NCBI GenBank assembly: GCA_944388805.1
Contig: CALXKE010000002.1
Span: forward strand, 47,631-111,630
Source of the DNA: an uncultured Clostridia bacterium
Lineage (GTDB): Bacteria > Bacillota > Clostridia > TANB77 > CAG-508
Reading direction: 5' to 3'
DNA length: 64,000 bases
In this document: positions 24,493-34,262 of the stretch, piece after piece
Position numbering within the stretch: the stretch's first letter is position 1
Layout: each line of letters opens with the position of its first letter
The notes under the pieces: generated by a model
What the model saw: the letters and a program-made list of their open reading frames with translations, nothing else
Databases searched by the model: none
What the model was told of the DNA's origin: nothing
Program-made: the position numbers and the translations under genes

Positions 24493-27147
24493 TCACTGAA
24501 CAACGTTTTCAGTTGGTTTTGTTGTATTTCCATTTTCTCCTGTGCTATTACCACCACTTGGAGGATTTTCTTCGCCTGCTGATGGCTTTTCTACCGTATT
24601 TCCTGTTCCGCTTGTTGTATTTCCTCCACTTGTTGTATTTCCTCCTCCTGTTGAATTTGTCGTATTTGTATTTGGTTCAGGTTTTTTTGGTTCTTCCTCT
24701 TTTGGTTTTGTATGCAATGTACAAGTTCCCGTTATTCTAGTTCCTGATGAACTCTTTCCATTAACCGGCGTCCACAATCCTAATTGTTCTTTTGGTAAAA
24801 CAGCACCATAATAATTTTGTCTAACCGCACAATATTGTGAGCAATACTCTGTTGCAACCAATCCTGATTCAGAACAAATTGTTTGACTTCCATGTCCTTC
24901 ACATTGTTCTGGTAAATTGTCTTGTGTAAAGATTTCTGTATATTTATTGTTACATCCTGTTGTAGCTAGACAACCTGTTGTTCTACATACAGTTTGTTCT
25001 ACTATACCACTTGGTCTTGTAAAGCTTGCATTTTCTAAATTTTTATGGATTTCTGTCATAACACCATCCCAAATGTTACCTGCTGGGTTTCCTGAATAAT
25101 ATACTGTTTCTGGTTGGTCATATCCAAACCAACATGCTGCTGCATAATATGGTGTAAATCCACAAAGCCATCTATCATAATCATCATCTGTTGTTCCTGT
25201 TTTTGCTGCTACATCCATTCCGCTAATTGCACAGTAAGTTGCTGTTCCTCCAGACTTCACAGGTTCTTGTAATATAGATTTCACAATATAAGCATTTTGT
25301 TCTGATATCACTCTTGTTTGTTCTTGTTTTGGTGTTAATACTGTATTTCCACTAGAATCTACAACTTTTGTATAGAATGTTGGCGTGATATATACACCAT
25401 CATTTGCAATTGTGCTATATGCTGCTGCCATTTCTAAAGGTGTTGCTCCATTGGTTGTTCCTCCTAATGCTAATGATAAATCTGCATCTTCATCTGCATT
25501 AATATGACTAAGTCCCATCTTATTCAAATATTCTATAGATTTGCTTGGTGATAATTCTCTCATGATTTTTACTGCTGGTACATTTAAAGATTTAGCAATA
25601 AAATATCGTATATTTACTGAATCATTACTATATGTTCCACTTTGGTTTTTAGGAACATAATTTCCAAAGTCTGTTTGTTGATCCATATATGCTGTTGCTG
25701 CTGTTATTACTTTCTCTTGCAATGCTGGTGCAATAACAGCTATTGGCTTGATAGAAGAACCTGTTTGCCTAACACTTTGAGTAGCTCTATTTAATCCTCT
25801 ACTTTCTGTTTTTTCGCCTAATCCTCCAACTGTTCCTACAACATTTCCTGTTTTATAATCAATTACTACCATTGCTGCTTGAGAATGGTCATTTTTCTTC
25901 TCTCCAGTTTCACTATCAGTTGCTCTTCCTGCAACAATATATTTATCTTTAGCAAATTCTTCTTCCATTTGTGTTTGTATATTGGTATCTACTGTTGAAT
26001 AAATCGTAAGTCCACTACTATATACATAATTTTCTGCTAATTGTTGAGACCACCCTTTTTCTTCCATTACTTGATCGATCACTTGATCTAAAACAGCTTC
26101 TGTATGATATGAATATGAAGAAGTTGTTGCAATTTCTCCTTTTTGGAAATTCAATCCTGCATCTACCTCTGCAATTGCTGCATCATATTCTTCTTGACTA
26201 TTGATATAGCCTAATTCATTCATTTTATTTAAAGCTACTTTTGTTTGATTTTTAATCAATTCTGTATTATCCTTAGTTTCATCAAATGGATTATATCTAC
26301 TTGGAGAACTATTAATTCCTGCCATATATGCACATTCTGCTAATGTTAAATCTTTTGCGCTTTTGTTAAAGTAATATTCTGCACCTAATTCAACACCATG
26401 TAAGTTGCCTTCTCCACCAACATATAATATATTTAAATATAACTCTAAAATTTGGTCTTTTGATATCATTCTTTCTACTTGATATGCTTTGGCCCACTCT
26501 CTTACTTTTCTCATGATACCTGCTATACCAGATCTTTCATCATCTTGTGTTAAATTTTTTACCAATTGTTGTGTAATTGTACTACCACCATAAGAACTAT
26601 TTCCTAACAAAGTTTGTAAGATAGCTCCTGCCGTTCTTTTTAGGTCTACACCATGATGCTGATAAAATCTTTCATCCTCCATGGCCACATACGCTTTTGG
26701 CAAATAGTCTGCCATATCTTCAAGTGTAATAATTTTTCTTTTTTCATCACCACTTAATTCTGCAATCACAGCACCGTTTTGATCTACAACAACAGAATTA
26801 GCAGCACCAATCGTTAATTCTTCTTTAGTAATTTCAAAGTCATCCCCAAATAATCCAAAGAACACACCAGCTACAACACCTGCTCCAATGACGCATAATA
26901 ATAAAAATACTAATATAAAAATCTTAAGTGCCATCATTAATTTTGGATGTCTTACTGAAAAATTTTCTTCCTTATTTTTGGATTTTTTTCCTTTACCTTT
27001 TCTATTGACATTTTGTGTTGGCACTCTTTTCGTTGTTCTTAAATCTCTTTTATTTGTCGTATTGGGTCTTCTTCTTTTCTTGGCATTTTTCATATTATAT
27101 TTTCTTGTTTTATCTCTATCACTACTTCTTTTATTACTACTTGGCAT
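24493..27147 (-). CDS. Class A penicillin-binding protein (PBP1A type)
   Basis: An 884-residue bifunctional peptidoglycan synthase. A basic cytoplasmic tail (about 75 residues, Lys/Arg/Asn-rich) precedes a single transmembrane helix (MALKIFILVFLLLCVIGAG). The glycosyltransferase domain has EDERFYQHHGVD, GGSTITQQLVKN and RKVREW. The transpeptidase has S-x-x-K in TGSSIKPI, S-x-N in the ARYF... YFIAKSLNVPA region and K-T-G-T in AAKTGTTDD. The C-terminus has Cys pairs and a long low-complexity tail rich in Thr, Asn, Gly, Ser and Pro. Start 27147 has GGAGG upstream; an in-frame ATG at 27189 has none. Confidence 0.92.
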   Translation of the reverse strand: MPSSNKRSSDRDKTRKYNMKNAKKRRRPNTTNKRDLRTTKRVPTQNVNRKGKGKKSKNKEENFSVRHPKLMMALKIFILVFLLLCVIGAGVVAGVFFGLFGDDFEITKEELTIGAANSVVVDQNGAVIAELSGDEKRKIITLEDMADYLPKAYVAMEDERFYQHHGVDLKRTAGAILQTLLGNSSYGGSTITQQLVKNLTQDDERSGIAGIMRKVREWAKAYQVERMISKDQILELYLNILYVGGEGNLHGVELGAEYYFNKSAKDLTLAECAYMAGINSSPSRYNPFDETKDNTELIKNQTKVALNKMNELGYINSQEEYDAAIAEVDAGLNFQKGEIATTSSYSYHTEAVLDQVIDQVMEEKGWSQQLAENYVYSSGLTIYSTVDTNIQTQMEEEFAKDKYIVAGRATDSETGEKKNDHSQAAMVVIDYKTGNVVGTVGGLGEKTESRGLNRATQSVRQTGSSIKPIAVIAPALQEKVITAATAYMDQQTDFGNYVPKNQSGTYSNDSVNIRYFIAKSLNVPAVKIMRELSPSKSIEYLNKMGLSHINADEDADLSLALGGTTNGATPLEMAAAYSTIANDGVYITPTFYTKVVDSSGNTVLTPKQEQTRVISEQNAYIVKSILQEPVKSGGTATYCAISGMDVAAKTGTTDDDYDRWLCGFTPYYAAACWFGYDQPETVYYSGNPAGNIWDGVMTEIHKNLENASFTRPSGIVEQTVCRTTGCLATTGCNNKYTEIFTQDNLPEQCEGHGSQTICSESGLVATEYCSQYCAVRQNYYGAVLPKEQLGLWTPVNGKSSSGTRITGTCTLHTKPKEEEPKKPEPNTNTTNSTGGGNTTSGGNTTSGTGNTVEKPSAGEENPPSGGNSTGENGNTTKPTENVVQ

Positions 27148-27294
27148 ATGTTTACCTCCTTGCCAGTTTGTACAAAATTCATTTTGCAAGAACTTTTTAT
27201 TTATTCATTTGTTTTTTTCTTTTTTGTTCTGAAAAAATTGATATCTACATTATATTATATTTTATAAAAAAAGAAAAGCATTTGATAAAATTTT

Positions 27295-28125
27295 TTAAAT
27301 GATTGTTTTCACTCCTTGTAAATATTGAATTGTTACATTATCTCTTTTTATTTTCTTAAATATTTCCTCTATTGGTTGATTTTTATATTGTACTGCCTCA
27401 TATACATCTTTTGCCTGAAGCTTATCAAAATGCGGGTTTGTTTTCCAATCAATCTCATAATCATTAATATTTAATCCATTAAATCTCTTATTTTTTATCT
27501 TTACATTCCCTTTAAAATTAATAATTGTCGCCATACTGTTTATTGTATATTGATTTATCAATTCTGTTGGGAAGTCTAAATTTAATATAATATTTGTTTT
27601 AGCTAATATTTTCCTTTTATTGTTTCCTACATTTATGAAAATTCCATATTCTTCTGACATCTTTTCTTCAATTTTTTTAAAGCGATCAACATGATTGGTA
27701 ACAATTTTTACGTATTTGTATTTCGTAACCAACTTTTCAATTGCATAAATTGCTAAATCCGAAATATCATTTACTAAAATTCCTATTTTTATTTCTTCAT
27801 CTTTTATTTTTATTTTTTTTATCACATACTCTAAAACATCAAATAGTAACATTTGAAACAACCATCTTCCATCTACAATTTCATAATTATATGAATACAA
27901 ATAATTGACATAAATTTCTTGTTTTTTGACCTGCTTACTTAATACTAGTTTTTTACTATTCGTTTTGTCCAAAATATTTTTTGTTTTGATTGCCAATTTA
28001 TATGCTATTTTTTCATCTAAACTTGTCTCTCCTATTGGTAAAATAATGGCATCGTTTTCTAATTTTACAATATGGAAAAACTCTGCAAATCTACTAAGCT
28101 TGTCAGTTTCTTCTATATAATACAT
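27295..28125 (-). CDS. Hypothetical protein, Rossmann-like
   Basis: A 276-residue soluble protein I do not recognise. It alternates beta and alpha segments (IKIGILVNDISDLAIYAIEKL, YVKIVTNHVDRFKKIEE, NIILNLDFPTELINQY), which suggests a Rossmann-like domain similar in layout to shikimate-dehydrogenase-type nucleotide-binding folds, but no glycine-rich loop is clear. It lies between truB and pbp1A on the same strand. Start ATG 28125 is preferred over GTG 28134 because the AGGTGA ribosome site overlaps the latter. That site is in the 3' arm of a hairpin. Confidence 0.6.
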   Translation of the reverse strand: MYYIEETDKLSRFAEFFHIVKLENDAIILPIGETSLDEKIAYKLAIKTKNILDKTNSKKLVLSKQVKKQEIYVNYLYSYNYEIVDGRWLFQMLLFDVLEYVIKKIKIKDEEIKIGILVNDISDLAIYAIEKLVTKYKYVKIVTNHVDRFKKIEEKMSEEYGIFINVGNNKRKILAKTNIILNLDFPTELINQYTINSMATIINFKGNVKIKNKRFNGLNINDYEIDWKTNPHFDKLQAKDVYEAVQYKNQPIEEIFKKIKRDNVTIQYLQGVKTII

Positions 28126-28126
28126 A

Positions 28127-28174
28127 AAAATCACCTCATATACTTTTCTACTTTAAGTATATTAAGGTGATTTT
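28127..28174 (-). promoter_or_regulatory. Terminator-like hairpin that contains the ribosome-binding site of the next gene
   Basis: On the minus strand AAAATCACCT pairs with AGGTGATTTT, and AAGTAT..ATACTT extends the stem. The 3' arm holds the GAGGTGA Shine-Dalgarno of the gene starting at 28125 and ends in a T-run, so the same element could terminate truB transcripts and mask translation. Confidence 0.6.
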
Positions 28175-28251
28175 CATTATAGAACTTATCGTCTTATGAC
28201 TCTTCCTAATGCACAAGTGGTAGGCATTAAGTTAAGCTATAACTATGATTT

Positions 28252-29112
28252 TTAATTAATGACAATATCTCTTTTCAATAGTTTATCTTTTACAACACCA
28301 ATTCCTATAAATTGTTGATTGTTATATATTTTGTAAATTCCATCTTCTAAATCAAAACTTAATTTTACACCATTTAAAAATAATTGTAATTTTTTTTCAT
28401 TTAATTCTATATCTTCTAAATCTTTAAATAATTTTTCAACTGTTATAATATGTTCTTCGACATTTTCTTCATTTAAATCTTCAACCAAAACAGATTGCTC
28501 AATCGTAAAAGTTCCAACCTTGGTTCTTTGCAATTCTTTCATATATCCAACTGTTCCCATTTCTTTGGCAATATCTTCACACAAACTTCTGATATATGTT
28601 CCTTTTGAACAACTCACTTCAAATTGGATTTCACAACTTTCTTTATCGATTTTTAACAATTTTATATCATAGATTGTTATCTTTCTTGGTTTAACTTCCA
28701 CTGCTTGTCCTTTTCTAGCATATTCATATAGTTTTTTTCCATTAACTTTGATAGCAGAATAGATAGGTGGTATTTGTTCTTGTTCTCCTAGAAAACTTTC
28801 TAAAACATTTTTTACTTCTTTTTCCTCTAATCGTTTCTCATCAACGGATTCTTTTTGTATAATCTCTCCTTCTTCATCCCCTGTACTTTTCTTGATTCCT
28901 AGTTGTAAAACCACATTATATGTTTTATTATGATTCATTAAATATTTAGAACACAAAGTTCCTTTTCCAATTAATAAAGGTAATACCCCTGTTGCTAATG
29001 GATCTAATGTGCCAGTATGTCCTACCTTTTCTACTGTTATTTTTTTTACTTTTGCAACGATATCATGGGATGTATATCCTTTTGACTTATTAACAATTAA
29101 TATTCCATTCAT
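28252..29112 (-). CDS. truB: tRNA pseudouridine-55 synthase TruB
   Basis: A 286-residue TruB. The N-terminus MNGILIVNKSKGYTSHDIV, KVGHTGTLDPLATGVLP (catalytic Asp in G-T-L-D-P) and IPPIYSAIKVNGKKLYEYARKG are diagnostic, with CSKGTYIRSLCEDIA in the second half and a short C-terminal PUA-like end. It makes pseudouridine 55 in tRNA. The start lies 2 bp after the stop of nrnA, as in the classic nusA-infB operon. Confidence 0.95.
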   Translation of the reverse strand: MNGILIVNKSKGYTSHDIVAKVKKITVEKVGHTGTLDPLATGVLPLLIGKGTLCSKYLMNHNKTYNVVLQLGIKKSTGDEEGEIIQKESVDEKRLEEKEVKNVLESFLGEQEQIPPIYSAIKVNGKKLYEYARKGQAVEVKPRKITIYDIKLLKIDKESCEIQFEVSCSKGTYIRSLCEDIAKEMGTVGYMKELQRTKVGTFTIEQSVLVEDLNEENVEEHIITVEKLFKDLEDIELNEKKLQLFLNGVKLSFDLEDGIYKIYNNQQFIGIGVVKDKLLKRDIVIN

Positions 29113-29114
29113 AA

Positions 29115-30068
29115 TTATAGTACTTTCTTTATTTCTTTTATTAATTTTTCTTTGACTTGTTCAACCGTTCCTAGTACTGTTGCACCTGCTGCTCTTGGGT
29201 GTCCTCCCCCTCCAAAAATATAGCAAATATCAGAAACATTAATATTTGAACCATTTCCTGTTCTCATAGAAACTTTATATACATTTTCCTCTTTTTCGCG
29301 TATAAATACAGAAACTTTAACGCCTTCTATACTTCTTCCATTTTCAACTATACCCTCATGGTCCCCTGGCTCTGCATGTACATCTTCTTCATCTTGTTTA
29401 TTAATATATGTAAATGCAATCTTGTTATCCTCTAAAAGTTCTAATCGATTCATTGCTCTTTTTAATAATTCAAAATTTGATTTTGTTCTTGTCTCTAATA
29501 CCCTTTGATAGATATCAGATATATTTACACCTTTTCTTAATAATTCCGCTGTAAATTCAAATGTCTCTGCTGTAACACTAGAATATTTAAATCCTCCTGT
29601 ATCTGTAATAATTCCTGTAACAATACAACTTCCAATTTCTGCATCAATGTCAATATCAAAATATTCAAACATACCTGCTAAAATCTCACAACAAGCAGGA
29701 GATGCTGGATTTACAAAATTCAAGTCTCCATACATCATATTAGAACTATGATGATCAATTACGATTGTTTTTTTCGCTTTTTCAAAATATTCTCTTCCTA
29801 TCAACCTTTTTAAATCAGCACAATCCAATGAAATAGCTAAGTCATATGTTTCAATGTCTGTAGCTGTTTTTACTGTGTTTGCACCTGGCAAAAAAGCAAA
29901 TGTCCTTGGAAATTCTCTTACAATCACATCTACTTTCTTTCCCATTTGTTTTAAAGCCAAGTTCATTGATAAGACACTTCCAATAGCATCACCATCTGGT
30001 GATTCATGTGCCATTACAACAATGTTCTCTGCTTGTTTTATTTCTACTAAAATATCATCTAATGTCAT
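29115..30068 (-). CDS. nrnA: DHH/DHHA1 phosphoesterase NrnA (nanoRNase / pAp phosphatase)
   Basis: A 317-residue DHH phosphoesterase. N-terminal motifs are VVMAHESPDGDAIGS, SLDCADLKR and VIDHHSSN; the C-terminal DHHA1 domain has the glycine-rich GGGGHPRAAGA. It degrades short oligoribonucleotides and 3'-phosphoadenosine 5'-phosphate using Mn2+. Start 30068 (MTLDDILVEIKQ) has AAAGGAATAAG upstream; a longer frame to 30104 would begin in the structured intergenic region. Position between rbfA and truB is the conserved operon order. Confidence 0.92.
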   Translation of the reverse strand: MTLDDILVEIKQAENIVVMAHESPDGDAIGSVLSMNLALKQMGKKVDVIVREFPRTFAFLPGANTVKTATDIETYDLAISLDCADLKRLIGREYFEKAKKTIVIDHHSSNMMYGDLNFVNPASPACCEILAGMFEYFDIDIDAEIGSCIVTGIITDTGGFKYSSVTAETFEFTAELLRKGVNISDIYQRVLETRTKSNFELLKRAMNRLELLEDNKIAFTYINKQDEEDVHAEPGDHEGIVENGRSIEGVKVSVFIREKEENVYKVSMRTGNGSNINVSDICYIFGGGGHPRAAGATVLGTVEQVKEKLIKEIKKVL

Positions 30069-30357
30069 TTTCTTATTCCTTTCTATTAATGTCAGGGGAC
30101 ACACCTTAGCTCAGGTCATCTCTTCTTGGATAGACAAATCTCGCTTTTTAAGAACTTTCTCTACTCTTTTTTATTTAAATTATTTATATAAGTTCTTAAA
30201 GAAGCGTTAAGATTTGTCGACGCGAAAAATTACTTTGCAATTTTTCTGTGCAATATTGTTTATTTGTTGAATAGAAAAATCTTTTTTGTATTCAACAATA
30301 AATGTCCCATCCCCTTGTAATTTACTGTTGTCCTTCGTTAAAGCTTCCCCTTAATTT
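30069..30357. other. Structured intergenic region between rbfA and nrnA
   Basis: 289 bp without a gene inside a conserved operon. It holds three hairpins: GACAAATCTCGC...AAGAACTT (30133-30157) with its complement at 30190-30218, GCGAAAAATT with AATTTTTCTGTGC (30221-30250), and TTGTTGAATA (30264-30273) with TATTCAACAA (30289-30298). The layout resembles a degraded palindromic insertion element; an RNA function is possible but not shown. Confidence 0.6.
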
Positions 30358-30726
30358 TTACTCTTGTTCCTCTTTTTTAGGCATGATTTCTTTTAGAATA
30401 GAGTCAATTTTTGCTCCATATTCAATAGAATCATCTAATTCAAAGATTAATTCTGGTGTATTTCTTAAATTCACTCTTTTGGCTAATTCACTTCTAATAT
30501 ATCCTGATGATTTTTTTAGTCCTGCTAATGTATCTTTAATATTTTTTGAATTTAAAATACTAACATATACTTTAGCAAATTTCAAATCACTTGTCACTTT
30601 TACTTTTGTTACACTAATAAGTCCTGTAACGCTTGGATTTTTTAATTCATATCCAATAATTTGACTAAGTTCTTTTTTATATTCTTCATCAATTCTTCCT
30701 AATCTAGGATTGTTTTTCCCTTGCAT
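30358..30726 (-). CDS. rbfA: 30S ribosome-binding factor RbfA
   Basis: A 122-residue KH-like ribosome assembly factor. It begins QGKNNPRLGRIDEEYKKELS and has the typical VKVTSDLKFAKVYVSIL and LRNTPELIFELDDSIEYG (with Lys-rich end). RbfA binds 16S rRNA helix 1 during late 30S maturation. It follows infB by 51 bp, with a small hairpin (AAGGGA...TCCCTT) between them. Confidence 0.93.
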   Translation of the reverse strand: MQGKNNPRLGRIDEEYKKELSQIIGYELKNPSVTGLISVTKVKVTSDLKFAKVYVSILNSKNIKDTLAGLKKSSGYIRSELAKRVNLRNTPELIFELDDSIEYGAKIDSILKEIMPKKEEQE

Positions 30727-30777
30727 ATATACTCTCCTTTGTTCTAGAAAAAAGGGATTTTCTCCCTTCTTTCCAAA

Positions 30778-33660
30778 TTATCTTTTAATTTCTTCCATAA
30801 CATAAACCTCAATGATGTCTCCTTCTTTGATGTCATTATAGTCTTCAATTTGCATTCCACATTCAAATCCTTTTGTTACTTCTTTTACATCATCTTTAAA
30901 TCTCTTCAAAGTTGCTAAATGTCCATCATGGATAACAATATTATCACGAATAACTCTTACGCCTGCATTTCTTTCTACTTTTCCATTTAATACATAAGCA
31001 CCTGCAACAGTTCCTACATTTGAAATTTTGAAGATTTGTCTTACTTCTACATTTCCTATTACTTTTTCTTCGTATTTTGGTGCTAACATTCCCTTCATAG
31101 CTGCTTCTACATCTTCAATTGCTTGATAAATAACAGAATATTGTTTGATTTCTACTTCTTCTTTCTCTGCCATTTCTTTTGCTGTATGGTCAGGTCTTAC
31201 ATTAAATGCAATAATAATTGCATTTGATACTTTTGCAAGTGTGACATCTGATTGGTTAACTGCTCCTGCTGCACTATGAATCACTTTTACTCTAACTTCT
31301 TCATTTTGTAGTTTTTCTAATGATTGTTTTACAGCTTCCACAGAACCTTGTACATCTGCTTTTACAATTAAGTTTAATACTTTTAATTTTCCTTCTTCCA
31401 TTTGGCTAAATAAATTGTCTAAAGTTACTTTTGTCACACTATTAATTGCTTTTTCTCTTGCTTGACGTTTTCTTCTTTCTATTAAATGTTTTGCCATTTT
31501 TTCATTCTTAACCTCATAGAACGTATCTCCAGCTTCTGGTACATCTGTTAATCCCATGATTTCAACTGGTGTTGATGGACCTGCTGATTTTACTTTTTTA
31601 CCTTTATCATTTACCATTGCTCTGATTCTACCAATTGATGAGCCAACCACAATGGTATCTCCTACATCTAATGTTCCTCTTTGTACCAACATAGTTGCAA
31701 TCGCACCTCTTGCTTTATCTAGTCTTGCTTCTATAACTGCACCTTTTGCTTGTTTGTGTGGATTTGCCTTTAATTCTAATACATCTGCTTCTAATAATAC
31801 CATTTCTAATAATTGGTCTATATTTTGATGTTTCTTAGCAGAGATTGGAACATAAATCGTATCTCCACCCCATTCTTCTGGTACCAATTCATATGCCATT
31901 AATTCTTGTTTTACTTTATCAATATTCGCATCTGGTAAATCAATTTTGTTAATCGCAACAATAATTGGAATTCCTGCTGATTTTGCATGGTTAATAGCTT
32001 CAACTGTTTGAGGCATAACACCATCATTTGCAGCAACTACTAAGATAGCAATATCTGTAATTTGTGCACCTCTAGCACGCATTGCTGTAAACGCTTCATG
32101 TCCTGGTGTATCTAAGAAAGTGATTTCTCTATCATTAATTTTTACCATGTATGCACCAATTGCTTGTGTAATTCCACCTGCTTCTCCTTCAATCACATTT
32201 GTTTTTCTGATGGCATCTAAAAGAGATGTTTTACCATGGTCTACATGTCCCATAACAACAACAACTGGTGGTCTTGGTACTAAATCTTCTTCTCTATCTT
32301 CAGATTCGTCAAATAAGATATCTTCTTCTGTCACAGTTTCTTTCTTTGTTGCTGTAATACCAAATTCTTGGGCGATTAAATATGCTGTATCAAAATCGAT
32401 TTCTTGATTAATCGTTGCCATAACTCCTAAACTTAATAACTTTTTAATAACTTCTGCTGTTGTTTTTTTCATGTCTGCAGCTAAATCTTTTACAGTAATG
32501 GTTTCTGGAATTTCTATATCTGTTAATTTAAAGATTTTTTGCTTTGTTCTTTCTTCTTGATTTTGATTTTTCTTTTTCTTTCCTCTTCTTCCTCTTTCTG
32601 TTGTTAAATCATAATAATCCAACATACCACCATCTTGGTCGTCAAACATATTTGATAATTGATTTGCAGTCTTTAATGTTTTTAATTTTCCTTCATCAAA
32701 GTTACCATTATTAGAATTTCTTCTATTTTTTGACTTTTTGGTATTTTTATTTTCATCAAATCGATTATTATTTTTTTGTTTATCAATATTTTTGTTATAT
32801 TCTCTTACATTTTCTTTTTCTATGACTTCTGTTGCCATAATATTTTTTATATTTTTCTCAATACCTTTTTCATCTAATGGTCTTTTTCCATAACGATCAT
32901 TATTATTGGCATTTCTGTTATTAAATTTGTTATTATTTCTATTATTAAAATTAGTAGAATTATTGTTAAAGTTATTTCTTCTTTGATTATTATAATTATT
33001 ATTGTTATTGTTTCTATTTTGATAATGATTATTCATATTATTATTTACTTTTACATTTTTTGTCTCTGTTTTCATACCCTTATTTTCTTCAACCTTTTCT
33101 GGAACTTTGTTAGATTTTTCTTCTTGAACAGTTTTTACTTCTGGTTTTGTCGTTACTTCTTCTTTGACAACTGTTTCACTTTTTGCTTCTGTTTTTTCTT
33201 CTTTTTTTACTTCTTCCTTCTTTGGTTCTGTTTTATTTAGGCCAAACAATTCACTCACAGTCATTGGTTTGTTTGGTTTATTTCGATAGACGATGTTATA
33301 GTCTTTATTTGCTTTTCTCTCAACGAACCCAATATTGCTATTTCTTTTTTCTTGTTTTTTTACCACTTCTTTTTCTTTTTCAGATTCATCTTGTGCAATA
33401 ATGACTTCTCTTCTGATAATAACCGGTGATTCTTTTTTGGAATCCTTTTTAGAATCTTTTTTTGCCTCTTTATGTTCTACCTTTTTCTTTTCCCCTGCCA
33501 TTTTTTTACTAGCTGCTTCTTCTATTCTTTTGGCTTCATCTTCTTCTACACCACTTAAATGACTTTTGGCCTCAATATTTAATTTGTTAGCAATATCTAA
33601 TACCTCTTTACTTGTTAAATTTAATTTTTTAGCTATTTCATGTATTTTTATTTTACCCAA
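30778..33660 (-). CDS. infB: Translation initiation factor IF-2
   Basis: About 960 residues. The N-terminal IF2_N helix bundle is [19 protein letters not shown]; a long charged linker follows, including an Asn-rich low-complexity block near residues 215-270. A second IF2_N domain precedes the GTPase with GHVDHGKT (about residue 473), DTPGHEAFT and NKID, then domains II-IV. It brings fMet-tRNA to the 30S subunit. The start is set at TTG 33660: GGGGGTGA lies six bases upstream, and the product [13 protein letters not shown] matches the family, whereas the ATG at 33675 lies upstream of that site. It overlaps ylxQ by 8 bp. Confidence 0.93.
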   Translation of the reverse strand: MGKIKIHEIAKKLNLTSKEVLDIANKLNIEAKSHLSGVEEDEAKRIEEAASKKMAGEKKKVEHKEAKKDSKKDSKKESPVIIRREVIIAQDESEKEKEVVKKQEKRNSNIGFVERKANKDYNIVYRNKPNKPMTVSELFGLNKTEPKKEEVKKEEKTEAKSETVVKEEVTTKPEVKTVQEEKSNKVPEKVEENKGMKTETKNVKVNNNMNNHYQNRNNNNNNYNNQRRNNFNNNSTNFNNRNNNKFNNRNANNNDRYGKRPLDEKGIEKNIKNIMATEVIEKENVREYNKNIDKQKNNNRFDENKNTKKSKNRRNSNNGNFDEGKLKTLKTANQLSNMFDDQDGGMLDYYDLTTERGRRGKKKKNQNQEERTKQKIFKLTDIEIPETITVKDLAADMKKTTAEVIKKLLSLGVMATINQEIDFDTAYLIAQEFGITATKKETVTEEDILFDESEDREEDLVPRPPVVVVMGHVDHGKTSLLDAIRKTNVIEGEAGGITQAIGAYMVKINDREITFLDTPGHEAFTAMRARGAQITDIAILVVAANDGVMPQTVEAINHAKSAGIPIIVAINKIDLPDANIDKVKQELMAYELVPEEWGGDTIYVPISAKKHQNIDQLLEMVLLEADVLELKANPHKQAKGAVIEARLDKARGAIATMLVQRGTLDVGDTIVVGSSIGRIRAMVNDKGKKVKSAGPSTPVEIMGLTDVPEAGDTFYEVKNEKMAKHLIERRKRQAREKAINSVTKVTLDNLFSQMEEGKLKVLNLIVKADVQGSVEAVKQSLEKLQNEEVRVKVIHSAAGAVNQSDVTLAKVSNAIIIAFNVRPDHTAKEMAEKEEVEIKQYSVIYQAIEDVEAAMKGMLAPKYEEKVIGNVEVRQIFKISNVGTVAGAYVLNGKVERNAGVRVIRDNIVIHDGHLATLKRFKDDVKEVTKGFECGMQIEDYNDIKEGDIIEVYVMEEIKR

Positions 33661-33974
33661 GAGCTTCACCCCCATTGTTTATTTTTTCTATTTCTTTAGA
33701 TAAATTTATATCCTGTATACCAAGTATTGCTTTATTTTTCTTTCCTATTGCTTTACTTAATGTTTCTATATCTGCTATTTGTATGATTGGTATATGAAAT
33801 TGTTCACATATTTTTTTAAATTTATCTTTTGTTCTATCTGATGAATCCTCTGCTAGAATCACTAACTTTACCGTTTTCTTTTTGATACTGTTTTCTACGC
33901 TGTCTGCACCAAAAGCTATTTTTCCGTGCTTTTGCAGATAATCCAATTAAACCTAATATTTTCTTATTTACCAA
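33653..33974 (-). pseudogene. ylxQ: L7Ae-family protein YlxQ with a one-base frameshift
   Basis: From TTG 33974 (AGAGGTG six bases upstream, overlapping the ylxR stop) the frame reads VNKKILGLIGLSAKA and is then out of phase; in the next frame the family continues KIAFGADSVENSIKKK, KLVILAEDSS and AILGIQDINLSKEI. One surplus base at 33919-33926 (the C of CGG or one A of the run of five) breaks a gene of about 106 codons. YlxQ-like proteins are RNA-binding L7Ae relatives (kink-turn binders) that sit between ylxR and infB in many Firmicutes. A sequencing error is as likely as a real mutation. Confidence 0.8.
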
Positions 33975-34224
33975 GTATGACACCTCTTAAACTTTCATAA
34001 ATTTCATCTGATATATGTATATCTAACACTCTTTCTAATCTTTTTGATTTAATTACTCTTTCTAGGCATGTTATATCATCACAAATATATGCCCCTCTGC
34101 CTTCCATTTTACCTGTTCTGTCTACATGTATCTCATTTTCTTTATTTTTTACAATTCTAATTAATTGATTTTTATCTTTTTTTTCATTACATCCCATACA
34201 AGTTCTTTGTGGTATCTTTTTCAC
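33964..34224 (-). CDS. ylxR: YlxR / RnpM family RNA-binding protein (DUF448)
   Basis: An 86-residue basic protein with the family signature RTCMGCNEKKDK, IRIV, DRTGKMEGRGAYIC and RLERVL. The Cys pair and the G-R-G-A-Y motif are diagnostic of DUF448/YlxR; the Bacillus homologue was reported to modulate RNase P. It lies between nusA (38 bp) and ylxQ (overlap) in the conserved operon. Confidence 0.92.
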   Translation of the reverse strand: MKKIPQRTCMGCNEKKDKNQLIRIVKNKENEIHVDRTGKMEGRGAYICDDITCLERVIKSKRLERVLDIHISDEIYESLRGVILGK

Positions 34225-34262
34225 ATAAAAACCCCCTTTTATTGTATGTTCTTGAATTCTAT

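Noticed and set aside
33900-33935. Programmed frameshift in ylxQ
   Set aside because: The A run is short and no standard slippery heptamer or following stem is visible; mutation or sequencing error is simpler.
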